From NCBI RefSeq assembly GCF_014898055.3, contig NW_023604295.1:141514676-141578675 (forward strand): 64,000 nucleotides of DNA. Direction: 5' to 3'. Source of the DNA: Talpa occidentalis (taxonomy: Eukaryota > Chordata > Mammalia > Eulipotyphla > Talpidae). Below are positions 51,129 to 62,860 of the stretch, piece after piece. Both the position numbers and the translations under genes were made by a program. Under the pieces are notes generated by a model that was not told the DNA's origin, searched no databases, and saw only the letters and a program-made list of their open reading frames with translations. Positions within the stretch are counted from its first letter, which is position 1. Each line of letters begins with the position of its first letter.

Positions 51129-51412
51129 CAGACAGAATTTTTTTAAGATTTATTTATTTATGCATACAAGAACTGGGGTACAGACCAGAGGTGCGGGGGC
51201 AATGAGAGGACTCACCAGAGACAGAGTGGGGAACAGAACAGGCAGACTGACTGAAATACACTGCTGAGGGGAGCAGCAGGGGAGACAGGAGAGGTCTGCT
51301 GTGCCATGTGCGTAACTTCCTGGCCAGGAATCGAACTTGCGTTGCAGTGGCTGCGGATAGCTTCATAGGTTGCATCTTAACCCCGTGTGCCACCGGGGAG
51401 GCCCAGACAGAA
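51129..51412 (-). mobile_element. tRNA-derived SINE, older group
   Basis: Body 51138-51403 with tail complement aagatttatttatttatgca and a full head complement (ccaccggggaggcc at 51390-51403). Flanks cagacagaa at 51129-51137 and 51404-51412. Confidence 0.94.
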
Positions 51413-54400
51413 AATTTTTATTGAGTCTCCAAATTTATCTATTCATTGTAATGTATCATGTGTGAAAAAGTAATCAAGGCAATCACAGTTTTATTGCTTA
51501 TCTCAAGGATTTAAGGGGAAGTAAGTGGAGCATCTTGGATTATCATCTGCTAAACCATCTTCTCAAACTTGAATTGCATGTCCCTCAGCATTTGGTCCTG
51601 GAATTGAAGCTCACTCAGTTTAGACATTAAATACCTACATAGTTTATGTCTTCGTACCGGAAGATAACTTGTGATACATGTTAAGGATAAAACCATGAGG
51701 TTTTCTATAGACATAATAACATCGTTTACAATGAAGACTGCATATTACCTCTAAATACCTTTGGCTCACATGCATCGTACCCACTATTTCAAAAACATTC
51801 AGTGAAACTCGGGCTGAACATCAGTGTTTAATTTTCCCCATGCTAAGTTTCAGACTCCTTCTCATTGAGGTTCAGCTGCAGGGAGTTTGAAAGGAATATG
51901 AGATTTTTTATTGTCTTGTAATGGAGAATGGCAACCCCAGGATTTCACAGCACGACCTGTGAGCCCTCATCACACTAAAGGTGTTCAAACTCTCCCCCGT
52001 GGCCCAAGGTACTTTCTGAAGTGAATGGCTTTGTTTTTTCTTTCACCGTAATAAAGTCAAAGCCAAATGGATGGGTATTTTAATGTACTTTTGCCTGTAA
52101 CTACTATTTTAGGCCATGAAACAAAATTGTCTGGTGTGCAAATAGTATACCTTGCATTAGGGAAATAGATGTTTTTCACACCACGTCTGTGATAACATCT
52201 TGTGTTCTATAGGAGTAAAATATGACATAGTTCATCACTGCTATGAGTATGTTTTTAATTTCCCTGCCTTGCCCACTATTGGCTTTCCAAGGTATGACTA
52301 TTTTTCCTTAACTTTTATTCAGTTGTGCTGCTTTAATTCTCCCCCAAAGACTTTTAGTATTTTATGAAACTTCACATTTTGACCTGTAAATCATCAATCT
52401 TACAAGCTTTAATTTGGGAGAAAAAAATGACAAAGAGCTGAAAACTGACTTTCTGAACCAAAATTACTCTCTTAACATATATTTTTAAAGAGGAAAATCA
52501 CTATGACAGGTTGATTGCCATTTAAAACATCATCTTTGGTGGATTACAAGTATTTTAAGGTTGATAATTTCCATAATCATTTTTTCTGCATGTAAAAAAT
52601 GCTTCAAATTTAATTTAAAATAACATCTGTATTAATTTTTATCATTTAAAATGAAAGTTGATTGTTTCTGGAGCTTGTAATTCTCTGAAGTGTTGCATAT
52701 CAAACTGTGCTCTCCACAGAATTTAAATCATAAAATAAAATGTGCATGTTTTCCCCTGCAGGAATTCTGTTTGAATCAAACCCATCTTTAATTCTTGTCA
52801 GAATGCACCATTAATAATTTATTAATGTTTATTGTCATTTATACCTTACACCTTAATACACCTTAAGCTGTTTTAAATATGTATAAATTATAATTTGAAT
52901 ATAATTTTATACAGCTTCTCCAGTGCTTGATTCATGTGTTATAAATTTGAATAACCTCCTCACTATACTGGGCATTGTAGGATGTGATTTGCAGGAACAG
53001 GGTTTTAGTAGGAGAAATTGAAGTCCAGCTGGTAAGTGCATAATTATAGTAGCTTGTGCCACTCTGTGATAGTGGGGCTGATCTTTTGCTTTAATAAAAA
53101 TACGTCAGTCTTTGAAATATTTGGGGGCTACTGGAATAAGCAGTTATGGGTACACTTCTAAGTGATTTTAGTTTCAGTTTGAGGGATCATATAAAATTCA
53201 ATACATTCATTGCAATCAGTATTGACAATAACTTTTGCAAAGAAAGGATTGTTTGGGTCAAAGTTAATTTCAAAAGGTTATAGTATTGTCAATTCTACAA
53301 AATTGGGAAATGGAAATATATATTAAATGCATGACATTTTGTCAGCTCCTAGAAAGGCAAATGGTTGGCTATAGAATGAGTGCAAATAACACTTCCTCTC
53401 TCTTTTGAAGTGACACTCCCAGATATCTGAACACCATTAAACAGGAGAGCGCTAGGGTTAAGAAATTATTTTTGCAATCTATTCCTGAATTACAGAGCAA
53501 ATTGTTCCATTCAGTGTATTTCAAGCCTGAAGAATTTATCAACAGAAAATAGTACCAGGCAAATATAGTCATGTGTATATATACTTATTGCATCTCTTGT
53601 AAGTGATACATATATACATATGTATGTATATTTTCCATATTATTTTCTACACACATGTGCACATGCACACACACACACAATGTTCTGAATTCTATTTGAA
53701 TGCTTGCTGCATATTACTTACATAATTAGGACCATCTACTCTATTACTACCAATGTCTTAGATTGTGGGTTTCTGTGATCCAGTTGCAAATCATTAAGCA
53801 GCCTGTTAGAAGAAGTATACACTATACTTCTAAAGGAGCTTCAGAAATGTTATTCAGCTATAATATAAGACTCTGAAGAAGTAATGGATCAGTGAATTTT
53901 AACTTCAAAAATCCTTTTGTGAGTGTTGCTCACTTTTACTTGTAAACAAAATTTGTTTTCAAAAGTAAAGAAAAAAAGGAAAATAAGTAAATAAAAATTT
54001 AGGGGAAGGCCTATAATATAACTTCAATGTCCTAAAATGTACATATTTTAAAATAGTGACATCATGGTAATATATATAAAACATTCAATGATAAAATGAT
54101 TACTGTTGTTGGTCTAAACACAAGGCACCACACTCAGTGGACAAGATTGTAGAATTAAATATTAAACTACAAAGTAAATAAATTCCTTTGTCATTGCCTT
54201 CCAAAATAATTTGTCAATGTTTTAAATTTAGTGGTTTTCAAAAAATTGCTGAATTTTGAATTTGTTTCTCCTTTAAATTACGAAAAAGATGCTTGCAGTG
54301 TTATTTTTTTAAACAATTCAAGATGCAATAGAAATTCTAACCTTGGTTTAACGTGCAGGTTTTTTTCTTATTTATTTCATTTTTAAATACTCTTGGGTAT

Positions 54401-54594
54401 ATATCTGTATGCAATGTGTCTCAAATTTATGCATAGTTTATAAAATTCAGTTGTAGTTATGTTGTTTTATGTGTTTTCTTGTCTTTATCGTGATAATGAT
54501 ACATGCTTCATTCATATGTCTTCCCCTAATCCCAGATACATTCTTATCCACATTCTGATGGCCACGTTGCTGTTAAATATTTAAAAATATAGAC
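51413..54594. other. Unique AT-rich non-coding DNA
   Basis: No gene recognised. A small CA array and alternating TA/CA tracts lie near 53570-53680. No transposon boundary found. Confidence 0.55.
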
Positions 54595-54848
54595 TAAAGA
54601 GGTATTTATGTATGCATACAAGAATTGGGGTACAGGCCAGAGGTGCGGGGGATGAGAGGATTCACCAGAGACAAAGTGGGGAGCAGAACAGGAGGATCTA
54701 CTAAAATACTCTGCTGAGGGAAGTAGCGGGCAAGACACAAGAGGTCTGCTGTGCCATGTGGGTAGCTCCGTGGCTGGCCGGGGATCAAACTCATGCTGCA
54801 GTGGCTGTGGATAGCTTCAGAGGTTGTGTCCTAACCCCTTTAAAGAGG
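54595..54848 (-). mobile_element. tRNA-derived SINE, older group, head trimmed
   Basis: Body 54603-54840, older-group sequence, with short flanks taaagagg (54595-54602 and 54841-54848). The 5' head is missing beyond cctaacccct, so the A box is incomplete. Confidence 0.88.
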
Positions 54849-56989
54849 CTCAACCTCTTTATTCTAAACAGGAATCTAAAAGGTGATCAGAGATCCAGTA
54901 GATTATCAGTTTTTAGGTAATTGAAAGAACAGCCTATACATACAGTAAGAGTAACCTCTTGATGTCTGAAGTATTGAAATGCCAAGTCAGGCTAGTTTAC
55001 ATGCTCAGTTTCTTTCCTACACATTTACTCAGACCTTTGCCGCCATCTTGCAAATACAAGACCAGGAGACACAAGTAGCCACACTATAAAATGTTAATGT
55101 CTCAAAATTGTCTTACCACATCTCCTAAGCTGTGCAAATATCACTAGTGCAATTGAAATAGGAAAACAAAAATAGTTTTGTTTGTTTTTTTTTCTTTAAA
55201 TAAGTCTTATTTAATGATTATCACTGACCAAGAATAATAGGATTGAAATTGTGATTTCAGTCAAATCGAGACTGGCCATGTTTCTTCCCAGCCTCCTCAC
55301 CCTGCCATCCCCTCTGTGGTCACAGCTGTTGATCTGACTGTTAAGGCATCTGTTAATACTAACCAGCTATGGTCTTTTCCCTCAGTTGGCATTGGTGCTC
55401 ATTAGTGGTACTGATTTCTTTTTTAAAATTATGTTACTAGATCTTATTATTTTCCATGATTTTAAGATTCTTACTATAATCCTGAGCAGAAACTAGGACA
55501 TACTAATTTATCTTAGTAGCAATAACTCTAATCTGAAGTCTGGTTCGCATTTAAAGCAAAGGTTGAAATATGAAGTCCTTTTATTTCCCGATTTTTTTCC
55601 CTCCAAATACTTGAAAAACCATGACATAAGTGTAATGACATTAGAGCAACTTACAAAATTAATGTCAGATTATGAGCCTTCTGGTGAATAGTAAGGTAAA
55701 ATAGGAGAAAATACATATATGTAAAACCTGCCTTATGCAAGTGTTTCTATGGTTAACCCTGCAAGTTACATTGCTTTCTCTTACTCTTTGCATTTCCCTA
55801 TGCAGTGTTCTCTGAGCAGGAGTCATGGTATCTAGAAAGGAAATGAGAAATTTTAGAAATTTTATCTTCTTAAGGACAGATAAAAAAGGGATTGATGAAT
55901 TTAGGGGAAATATATGTTATGTAGAGAGTACATTGCACTTTTCTTTTAACTTTGAAACTTGAAAAGCAATGCACAATTTCCTTGTCATCCCTTGCTTCCC
56001 TTTGAATGCACAAAGTGGGTGTGGTTCAGTAGCAACTGGGCTTTCACTGCTTCAACTATAGAACATCTATTGAACTTTACTATACAGGCTCCCCAAAAGT
56101 CACATATAAATTCTGAGGATAAATACTTAGCATTACCTCTGAAGTTTGATTTGACTAGATCTTGGTTAAAAACAAACAAACAAACAAACAAACCTTTCCC
56201 TGTGATTTGGGTGTTTTGTATTTTTTTTTATAGCTTTGTAGCCACTTTTAAAACAAGCCTTAGGGGTGAAATCTACTGTATTCTGCTTTGTGAATCCAAG
56301 GATGCCATAAAAAATGATAAAGGATTGAACACATGCATTGCATAAATCATTCAATTAATGAAAATCCATGTAAGTTTTTTGCTTTGAGTGTTAAATACCA
56401 ATATAAAAAGACTGAATAAATATAAAACTAGTGAAGAAATCTATACATTGCAAATTATTAGGATTCATTTTGTTGATATAGGAGCAGTGAATCACTTTCA
56501 AACTGCATATATCAACTAGATATAGCTGTTCAATATAGCACAACTCTATCACACCTATTATAGGAAAATATTGCAGCTCATTTTTAATAGTTCAAAACAC
56601 ATTTCTTAAACTGTGGTTGTATTTTCATAAGGACAGAAAAATGGACTTGACCAATTTCTGAATCAACTTTTGGTGGTAGGGAAATTTATTTTTAAATTTG
56701 TCAGGAAATTTGGCTTTTGTGAAGTTATTACAAAAAAAGAGCCTCCTCCTTAACCACTTTCCACTTTCTTGTAGAATAGCCTTTATCTATCCATCCTTAA
56801 TTATACTTACCTGTAAAGCAAATTTTGATTGTTTGCTCAGATGTAACATGAGTTGAAATAATTTGGGATAAACACAATTTCACTGAATTAATAGTAATAG
56901 AATGTTATCCTTGAAGGTATGCTATTTTAAGTATACTTGCACTGGGTTCATGTATGCCTACTCACTCTGTACAATTAAAATATATCAGT
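54849..56989. other. Unique non-coding DNA
   Basis: No gene recognised. The 128-codon plus-strand frame (55959-56345) and the opposing frames cross an AAAC array and have no recognisable domain. Confidence 0.55.
56168..56193 (+). repeat. (AAAC)n microsatellite
   Basis: Six AAAC units. Confidence 0.92.
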
Positions 56990-57460
56990 TTCATGTTACT
57001 GCATCAAACAATAATTCCAAAACTTAGTGGCTGTGAGTCAGGAATCTGGATGTAACTTAGTTTTGTGATTCAACCTCCAAGTCTTCATGCAACTTCAGTC
57101 AATGTGTAGTCCAGGGTTGAGACAACTCTTTCAAGTTGTCTCTTGTGCCTACGGGCAATCTTCAGATTCTCAGTTACTAGTGACTAAAGGTCATGTCTCA
57201 TCTTGTGAGTTTCTCCATTGGTTATTCCCAACAGGGTGGTCAGCATCCCCCAGATTGAGGATTCTGACTGAGAAAGGGAGAGAGAGGCAGAGAGATACAG
57301 AAAAAGCACAAGATGGAAGCCACAGTTTTTTGTAACCTAATCTCAGAAGTGACATGCTATATTTTATTCACCAGAAGTGAGTGACCAGGTGCAGCCCGTA
57401 CTTACAAGGTCAGGAGGAGGAGGAGATTAGCTGGAAGCATTAATATCAGAATATGGGACC
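56990..57460. mobile_element. Ancient interspersed repeat, probably LTR-type
   Basis: caataattccaaaacttagt, then gtgagtcaggaatctggatg, and at the far end acaagatggaagccacagtt with gtaacctaatctcagaagtg form a dispersed mammalian repeat pattern ('accacaaacttagtggcttaaa...gtcaggagtctgg...agatggaagccgcagtcttttataacctaatctcagaagtgacat'). I recognise the pattern but not the family name. Confidence 0.5.
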
Positions 57461-57503
57461 ATCACTCGTGCAGGGGGTGCAGAGGCTACTAAATACACAT
57501 AAC

Positions 57504-57804
57504 AAAACTCATCAGAGGTCTCCCCTGGGGGTGCAGGTGGTTGCGTGCTGCACTGTGAAGCTGTCTGCTGTCTCTGCAGTGCAGGTACGATCCCGGCTGG
57601 CAGGGGAGAAACCCACATGGCGTGGCAGACCTCTTCTGTCTCACACGCTGCTCCCCTCAGCAGTGTGTTTCTTCAGCCTGCCTGTTCCGTTTCCCTCTCT
57701 GTCTCTGGTGAATCCCTACTCTGTAACCCTCCCGCACATCTGGCCTGTCCCCTGCTCTTGTATGCATGAACAAATAAATCAAAAAAAAAAAAAACTCATC
57801 AGAG
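57504..57804 (+). mobile_element. tRNA-derived SINE, 14-bp perfect duplication
   Basis: Body 57518-57790, plus strand, with an A-box-like region ggtgcaggtggttgc and B-box-like ggtacgatccc (57585-57595). Perfect flanks aaaactcatcagag (57504-57517 and 57791-57804), although the body belongs to the older diagnostic group. Confidence 0.94.
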
Positions 57805-57949
57805 ATGAATTCAATTTTCTCAAACATATTAATAGCAATATAACTCTGAAGGTAAACCCATCTCTAATAAGAGTTCTTTGTTTCTTTTACTGATTAATTG
57901 ATTATAGAGAGGAGTGCCTGTGCAAAGCAAAAATGCCTCAGTGAACACT

Positions 57950-58085
57950 AGCTTTCCTGATTACTAGCTGTGTGCAAGTTATTTGACATTTGTTTCCATT
58001 TATTATTATTTCTATTGTAAAATAGAAATAATAATAGTATTTACCTCAAAGCATTTTTGAGAGGATTTGATGAAAAATGCTGATC
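57950..58085 (+). mobile_element. MIR remnant with an internal hairpin
   Basis: ttactagctgtgtgcaagtt and the gtaaaatagaaataataata block match MIR, and acctcaaagcatttttgaga continues in order. The expected 'cctcatct' before 'gtaaaa' is replaced by an inverted copy of the following bases (58001-58016). Confidence 0.72.
58001..58036 (+). repeat. Perfect 16-bp inverted repeat, 4-bp loop
   Basis: Arm tattattatttctatt (58001-58016), loop gtaa, arm aatagaaataataata (58021-58036). Every pair matches. Confidence 0.97.
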
Positions 58086-60589
58086 CTGGATTAGTCTCTC
58101 ATTTACGATATCTATTTTTCTTATTTGTGGAAGTCATACAAAGTGATGGTTGTACTGATATGAAGAGCATTAGCAGCTTTATTTTGGAAAATTGTCAACA
58201 TTCAGTTAATATCATGGACTCACTAGTAGTAAAAAGAATTAAAACAAAGACTCCCATTACTGACATTTTATTAATGAGCTCCTTGAAAAACACTTGACCT
58301 TTATTTCTAGAATATAAGATTTTATGATAGGAAAGAAAATACCCCATAAGATATTAGCTTTATGACAATTAACTGTCAACTTTAACAAAAGCCAGTTTGG
58401 TGACCACATTCAGCTGTGAGGTTTCATCTGTAGGAAAGAAAGCCTTAAACTGAAATGCACCGCACAGGAGGCCCATCCTATGGAAAACCTGTGATAGGGA
58501 GATAATAGCATTCCTCTCTGCGGAGCTGAGTCTGTAACATCTATGCTAGCAGAGTGAGACCTTAGAGGGAAAACAGAGGAAAGGAAGTTTTATTTTTAGC
58601 TTTGACGACACTTAATGAGAAGCTGGTGATATTTTATATCAGATCTAATAGCATGTAATTGATTAATTTTACTCTTCAACTTGAGCAATGTCTAAAGTGG
58701 CTGGGGACCTTCTGAGCAACACCTAAAAACTTTGGCTTAGCTTTCTGGTGATTAAAAACCATTGTGTCTAACATTTCTGATAACAGAAGTAAGCGTTCAC
58801 ATAAAAACACTATCTTTTGGAACCAAGGGTTTGACTACTTTGTTTCTGAAGTGTGATTCATCATGAAATTATGAATTCTATAGCATGCCTATCTATTATT
58901 TTTGGAAATTTGTTTCATGTGCATTCATAAAATCTGTGAGGACACCCTCCGATCATCTCAATGTACTGTTTAGCTAAGTGTCGAGTGAAGGAAAAAAAAA
59001 AAACAAACCTGCAGTCATCTAGAATTTAAAGGAATTCCTTCACACTGTGAATTTAATATTGAATAATATGAACTTGTAAGTATGGAAATGCGGTTTTCAC
59101 TCACATATCATTTTAACACTTTAAATGATTCAACATCTCCACAGTTATCCTGAATCATCAGTTTGTTCCCTATCTACATTGAATCTAGGCCACATTTGGA
59201 TTTATTTTTGGCATAAATCTAACATTTTTACCTGCTTTTTCCTTTCTCTCAAATCTAATGAAATAAAGGAAGAATATTAACTTTGGTTGATGAAGTGACT
59301 GTGCATTATTGTCTAATAAATGAACAGAATGTGACCAATGTACTGAGAATTCAAATTAACACCATCATTAAAAGCAAAGGTCTAAAGCAAGAGAATTTGT
59401 CCAATTTCATTGAAAAGCAATTGAAAGTGAGCTTGTTCACAGACAAATGGGTACAGTATTTACCTGCACAAAAATGGAATCCGATTCAGCATTATTTCAT
59501 CGACTACCTCTAGCAATTTCTATAGCTTTATTGCTGCTGAATTGCTTGTCTCCATGGGTGTGTTTTATAGATTTTATGGTTAAATAAGCACATAGTCATT
59601 ACTGAGGTATACAGAGTTGTAAATTGGTTCATTTCATAGTTAGGAATAACTTTAGAATGATTGTTAACAGAAATATTACTTCTCCTCTGTCGCTTTGAGA
59701 GTCTAATGGATATGACTGTCTCTTAGGGGAGAAAGGACCTGCTATTGTTTTCCATCTTTATCAGTCTCTCCACTTTCACACACACCATAAACATAACAGA
59801 CCTTGCAGCACGACTGTCCATGTTTAAGGAATGATCATTTCTCGCTTGAGCTCTTTAGCAGTTATTGTTTTAATCCAACAGTCCATGTGCCTACAGATCA
59901 AGACTCCTATAAAACACTGGAGAAATCAGCCTTAGTATTAATGTTTGTAATTTCATTAAATCGAAAATAATCTTCAAAAGTTATTGTAGGTGAGCTAAGG
60001 AAATGTACTACTTTTATGGAAGGGTGTTATTTACATGTTTCCATTTAGCCTTTGGTCATATGGCATCGTCTTAAAATAATTTAGAAAGTTACATATCAGA
60101 ATATGAAATATACAATGTGGTGCTTTTTCCTAAAATATATTTTCCCTAAAATATGAACAGACATATTGGAAAAAGTTGCATTTTATATATTTCATGTTGA
60201 CCGAATTGTATCACCTATATGCTAATTGACTAGATGATCATCATTAATATATCACTATATCGTTGACAAAGCTTTTCATTGTTTATCTAAATGATGATGG
60301 CGATGATAGTAAGTCTCTCTCTTGGTAGAAGAGCTAACGCATGCTTGGAAATTAGTTATTTTATGGTAATGATTAGAAAGTATATTTAAACTACGTGGTC
60401 TTTCTTCACATTTGAAAATTTCTTTTTTCCCAAATGTATAAGCAAACATTATTTCTAGAAGTGAGCATGTCACTGGGAAAGTCACAATGCATGGACATTT
60501 ATTTTATTCACAAATTCTGTGTAATTACAATGATATGCTGTCAAATATGTAAATACGCTATAATCAACTAAGAAGAAACTGCTGCTTTG
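58086..60589. other. Unique AT-rich non-coding DNA
   Basis: No gene or recognisable repeat is visible. The open frame 59283-59513 has no domain I recognise. Confidence 0.55.
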
Positions 60590-60780
60590 TAGCAGTGCTT
60601 TATCAAAGCACACCAGTTCACCCTCTTTTAACCTTTAAGCAGTCCTCTGAGGAGGTGAAAGTATTTGATCATCACGTGGTGGCAGATGAAACAGAGGCCC
60701 CGTAAGGTCAGAGCTTCAGATCAAATGCCTGGCTTCCCCAGAGCCATGTCTCCAACCCGTGGTCTTCCACATCCTTGTAG
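60590..60780 (-). mobile_element. MIR remnant, minus strand
   Basis: The run gcagatgaaacagaggcccc, then gtaaggtcagagcttcagat, then atgcctggcttccccagagc fits the minus-strand MIR core. The left part is diverged. Confidence 0.5.
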
Positions 60781-61080
60781 ATGATAGTTTCAGCGTGTTT
60801 GTCAAAAACAGGCACGTATTTGATAAAATAGACTCAACTCCATTAATATGCAGAAAGCTGAAAAAACTACTCAAAACTAGAATTAATAAAATATGCTAAT
60901 CTTTCTCAATCATAGAGTTCCCTGAAGCAAATTAAAAATTTTATCAAGTACAGAATACCTCTGTTTATGTCTATCTGTCTGTCTCACTAAGTTTACTTTT
61001 TTTTTTTATTTGAAAGTTCAAATTGCAAACTATTCTAAGTGTGACTTAGGACACTTGACATAGAGACTTTTCACTGTAAA

Positions 61081-61113
61081 GTCACATAGTCAAGTCACAA
61101 AGTCACATAGTCA
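61081..61113 (+). repeat. Direct repeat of a 13-bp unit
   Basis: gtcacatagtcaa occurs at 61081-61093 and about 61102-61114, with gtcacaaa between. Confidence 0.85.
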
Positions 61114-61373
61114 ATGGATGAAGCTGTTATTACAGATAGGCATAAATGTTGTGGGCCTCTGCATACCATGTAACTAAGGTGAATGCATTATAAGTACTTT
61201 GTTTACATTGTGGATTACATCCAGAAAAATATACTCTGGGTAAAGCATAACAAATGAAAAGTAGTTATGGATTGATTGTGGATTGATGATTACTAACAAA
61301 AATTAGATAAAATGTCATGGATTTGCTTAATATTGCTTTTTTATAAATTTGTACTAACCATACATAATGATAA

Positions 61374-61394
61374 ATATATATATATATATATATA
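61374..61394 (+). repeat. (TA)n microsatellite
   Basis: About ten TA units. Confidence 0.92.
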
Positions 61395-61875
61395 GTTTTT
61401 CAATGACTTACTCAATTTTGACTCCAACGACTGTTTTTATTTTTTAATGAGAGATCCATTTTTGAATTTTCTGCTTATGTGGATTCTTTGCTTAAATGAT
61501 TACCTTAGGAACGTTGCTTAGAATGCAACATTAACTTTTTCACAGCAACTGTGGGGTCAGGTCAGGCATTTCTCTCCCTCTCTGTTAACACAGTGCCCCA
61601 TAATAGTTTGTGTGATTTCCAGGAAGGAAAAAAAGAAATGGAATTCTAAACATAAAACAACATCAATGGCAAATAAAAAGGCAAGAAAGAAAAGGACAGG
61701 AGGGGGAGGAGCTTTGGAGGGCTGTTAAAAAATCTTCAGAGTCCCCTATATGTCCTTCTACCATCATACTCCTGTTTGAATGTGTCACAATTAACTCCTT
61801 ATTTTCACTGAAAGAAACTTTAGAACTTCAGTCTTGGCATGGCCCACAATCCAGCATTACACATGTGCAGATCTT

Positions 61876-61986
61876 CAAGAAAGGGAGGGGGAAAATAAGG
61901 CATGGAGGGAGTGCAGGGGAGGGGAGAGGAGGAACAGGAAAGGAGGCAGGATGAAGGGAAGGGGATATGGAGGGAGGAGAGGAAGA
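61876..61986 (+). repeat. Purine-rich (GGA) tract
   Basis: About 110 bp of mostly G and A with GGGAGG and GGAGAGG repeats. A candidate for triplex (H-DNA) or G-rich structure; several GGG/GGGG runs are present. Confidence 0.85.
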
Positions 61987-62406
61987 CATTGCACCGAGTC
62001 AGCTGAGGTCTAACTAGATCAACAGCAAACATAAAAGGTGAAAAGGCAATAGAGAGTTGGCTCTTACAAGAGACTCCTCACCCATCCTTAACTCAGCCAA
62101 TTTTCACAACCTGTCTGCATGGGCCATTCCAGCAGATAATGTTCATCCCTGGTGAGCACCAGCCCCCAGTCCAGATGCTTTCCCAGCCTGGAAGGATGTC
62201 CCAGTTTGGGATCTTCAGTTAGTGGGAACCCTGAGAGCTCCTTGCAGGAGGGCAGGGACCACCCTGGAGTCACTGTCCTGGCTTAGGTCATCTGTTGCTT
62301 GACCTTGACCTGGAATTGGGTTTCCATGCCCTCTTCTCAACAAAACACTCCACATCTTTATAAATAGAGAACAGGAGAGTGTAGGGACTTTGCTTTGGGT
62401 ATCATC

Positions 62407-62438
62407 CTTAAATACATCGTCTGGGAGATGTATTTAAG
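62407..62438 (+). repeat. Perfect 12-bp inverted repeat, 8-bp loop
   Basis: Arms cttaaatacatc (62407-62418) and gatgtatttaag (62427-62438), loop gtctggga. Confidence 0.97.
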
Positions 62439-62704
62439 TGGGAGAGATTCTCTTCTCTCCTTTCCTGACACAAGCACCCCAAGCTGTGTGTAAACATACG
62501 GGACACGTGCTAGTGTGGTCCATCGTCCTAGACACCAGGGGTCATCCAGCCAACTATTCTGATAATCTCATTTATTCATTTCTAAAAGTTCATTGTCTTA
62601 TACTATTAAAATATGTGTGACTTTTCAACTAATTTTCTGAATTTGTGTAGCACTTTATATAATTTGGATGTGTGGTTATTAGATTAATTACAAGTAAGAT
62701 TTTT

Positions 62705-62860
62705 TAAACCATTTTATTGAAGACCATTAGTTGCTAACATATAGATTTTGGGTGTGTATCGTTATATATCAACATCTATATATCATGCTTAATATTCACC
62801 ACTGAAAGTTTAAATCCATGCTTCGCCAAACAATTGACCTCTTTACCTGATTTTTAAATT
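62705..62860 (-). mobile_element. Older LINE-1 3' end remnant
   Basis: attttattgaagaccattag, then ttgctaacatatagattttg and gtgtatcgttatatatcaac, then cttaatattcaccactgaaa follow the complement of the L1MA/MC-type 3' UTR ('tttattgagatataattgacatacaacattgtgttagtttaaggtgtacagc...gattcgata...catccatcacc'). Confidence 0.5.

Larger units (their letters stand above)
60781..62704. other. Unique DNA with purine tract and hairpin
   Basis: No gene recognised. Contains a short direct repeat of gtcacatagtcaa (61081-61113), a TA array (61374-61394), a purine-rich tract (61876-61986), and the 12-bp hairpin at 62407-62438. Confidence 0.55.

Noticed and set aside
55959..56345. 128-codon plus-strand frame
   Set aside because: Crosses an AAAC microsatellite (Lys-Gln-Thr-Asn repeats), has no domain, and opposing frames are equally long.
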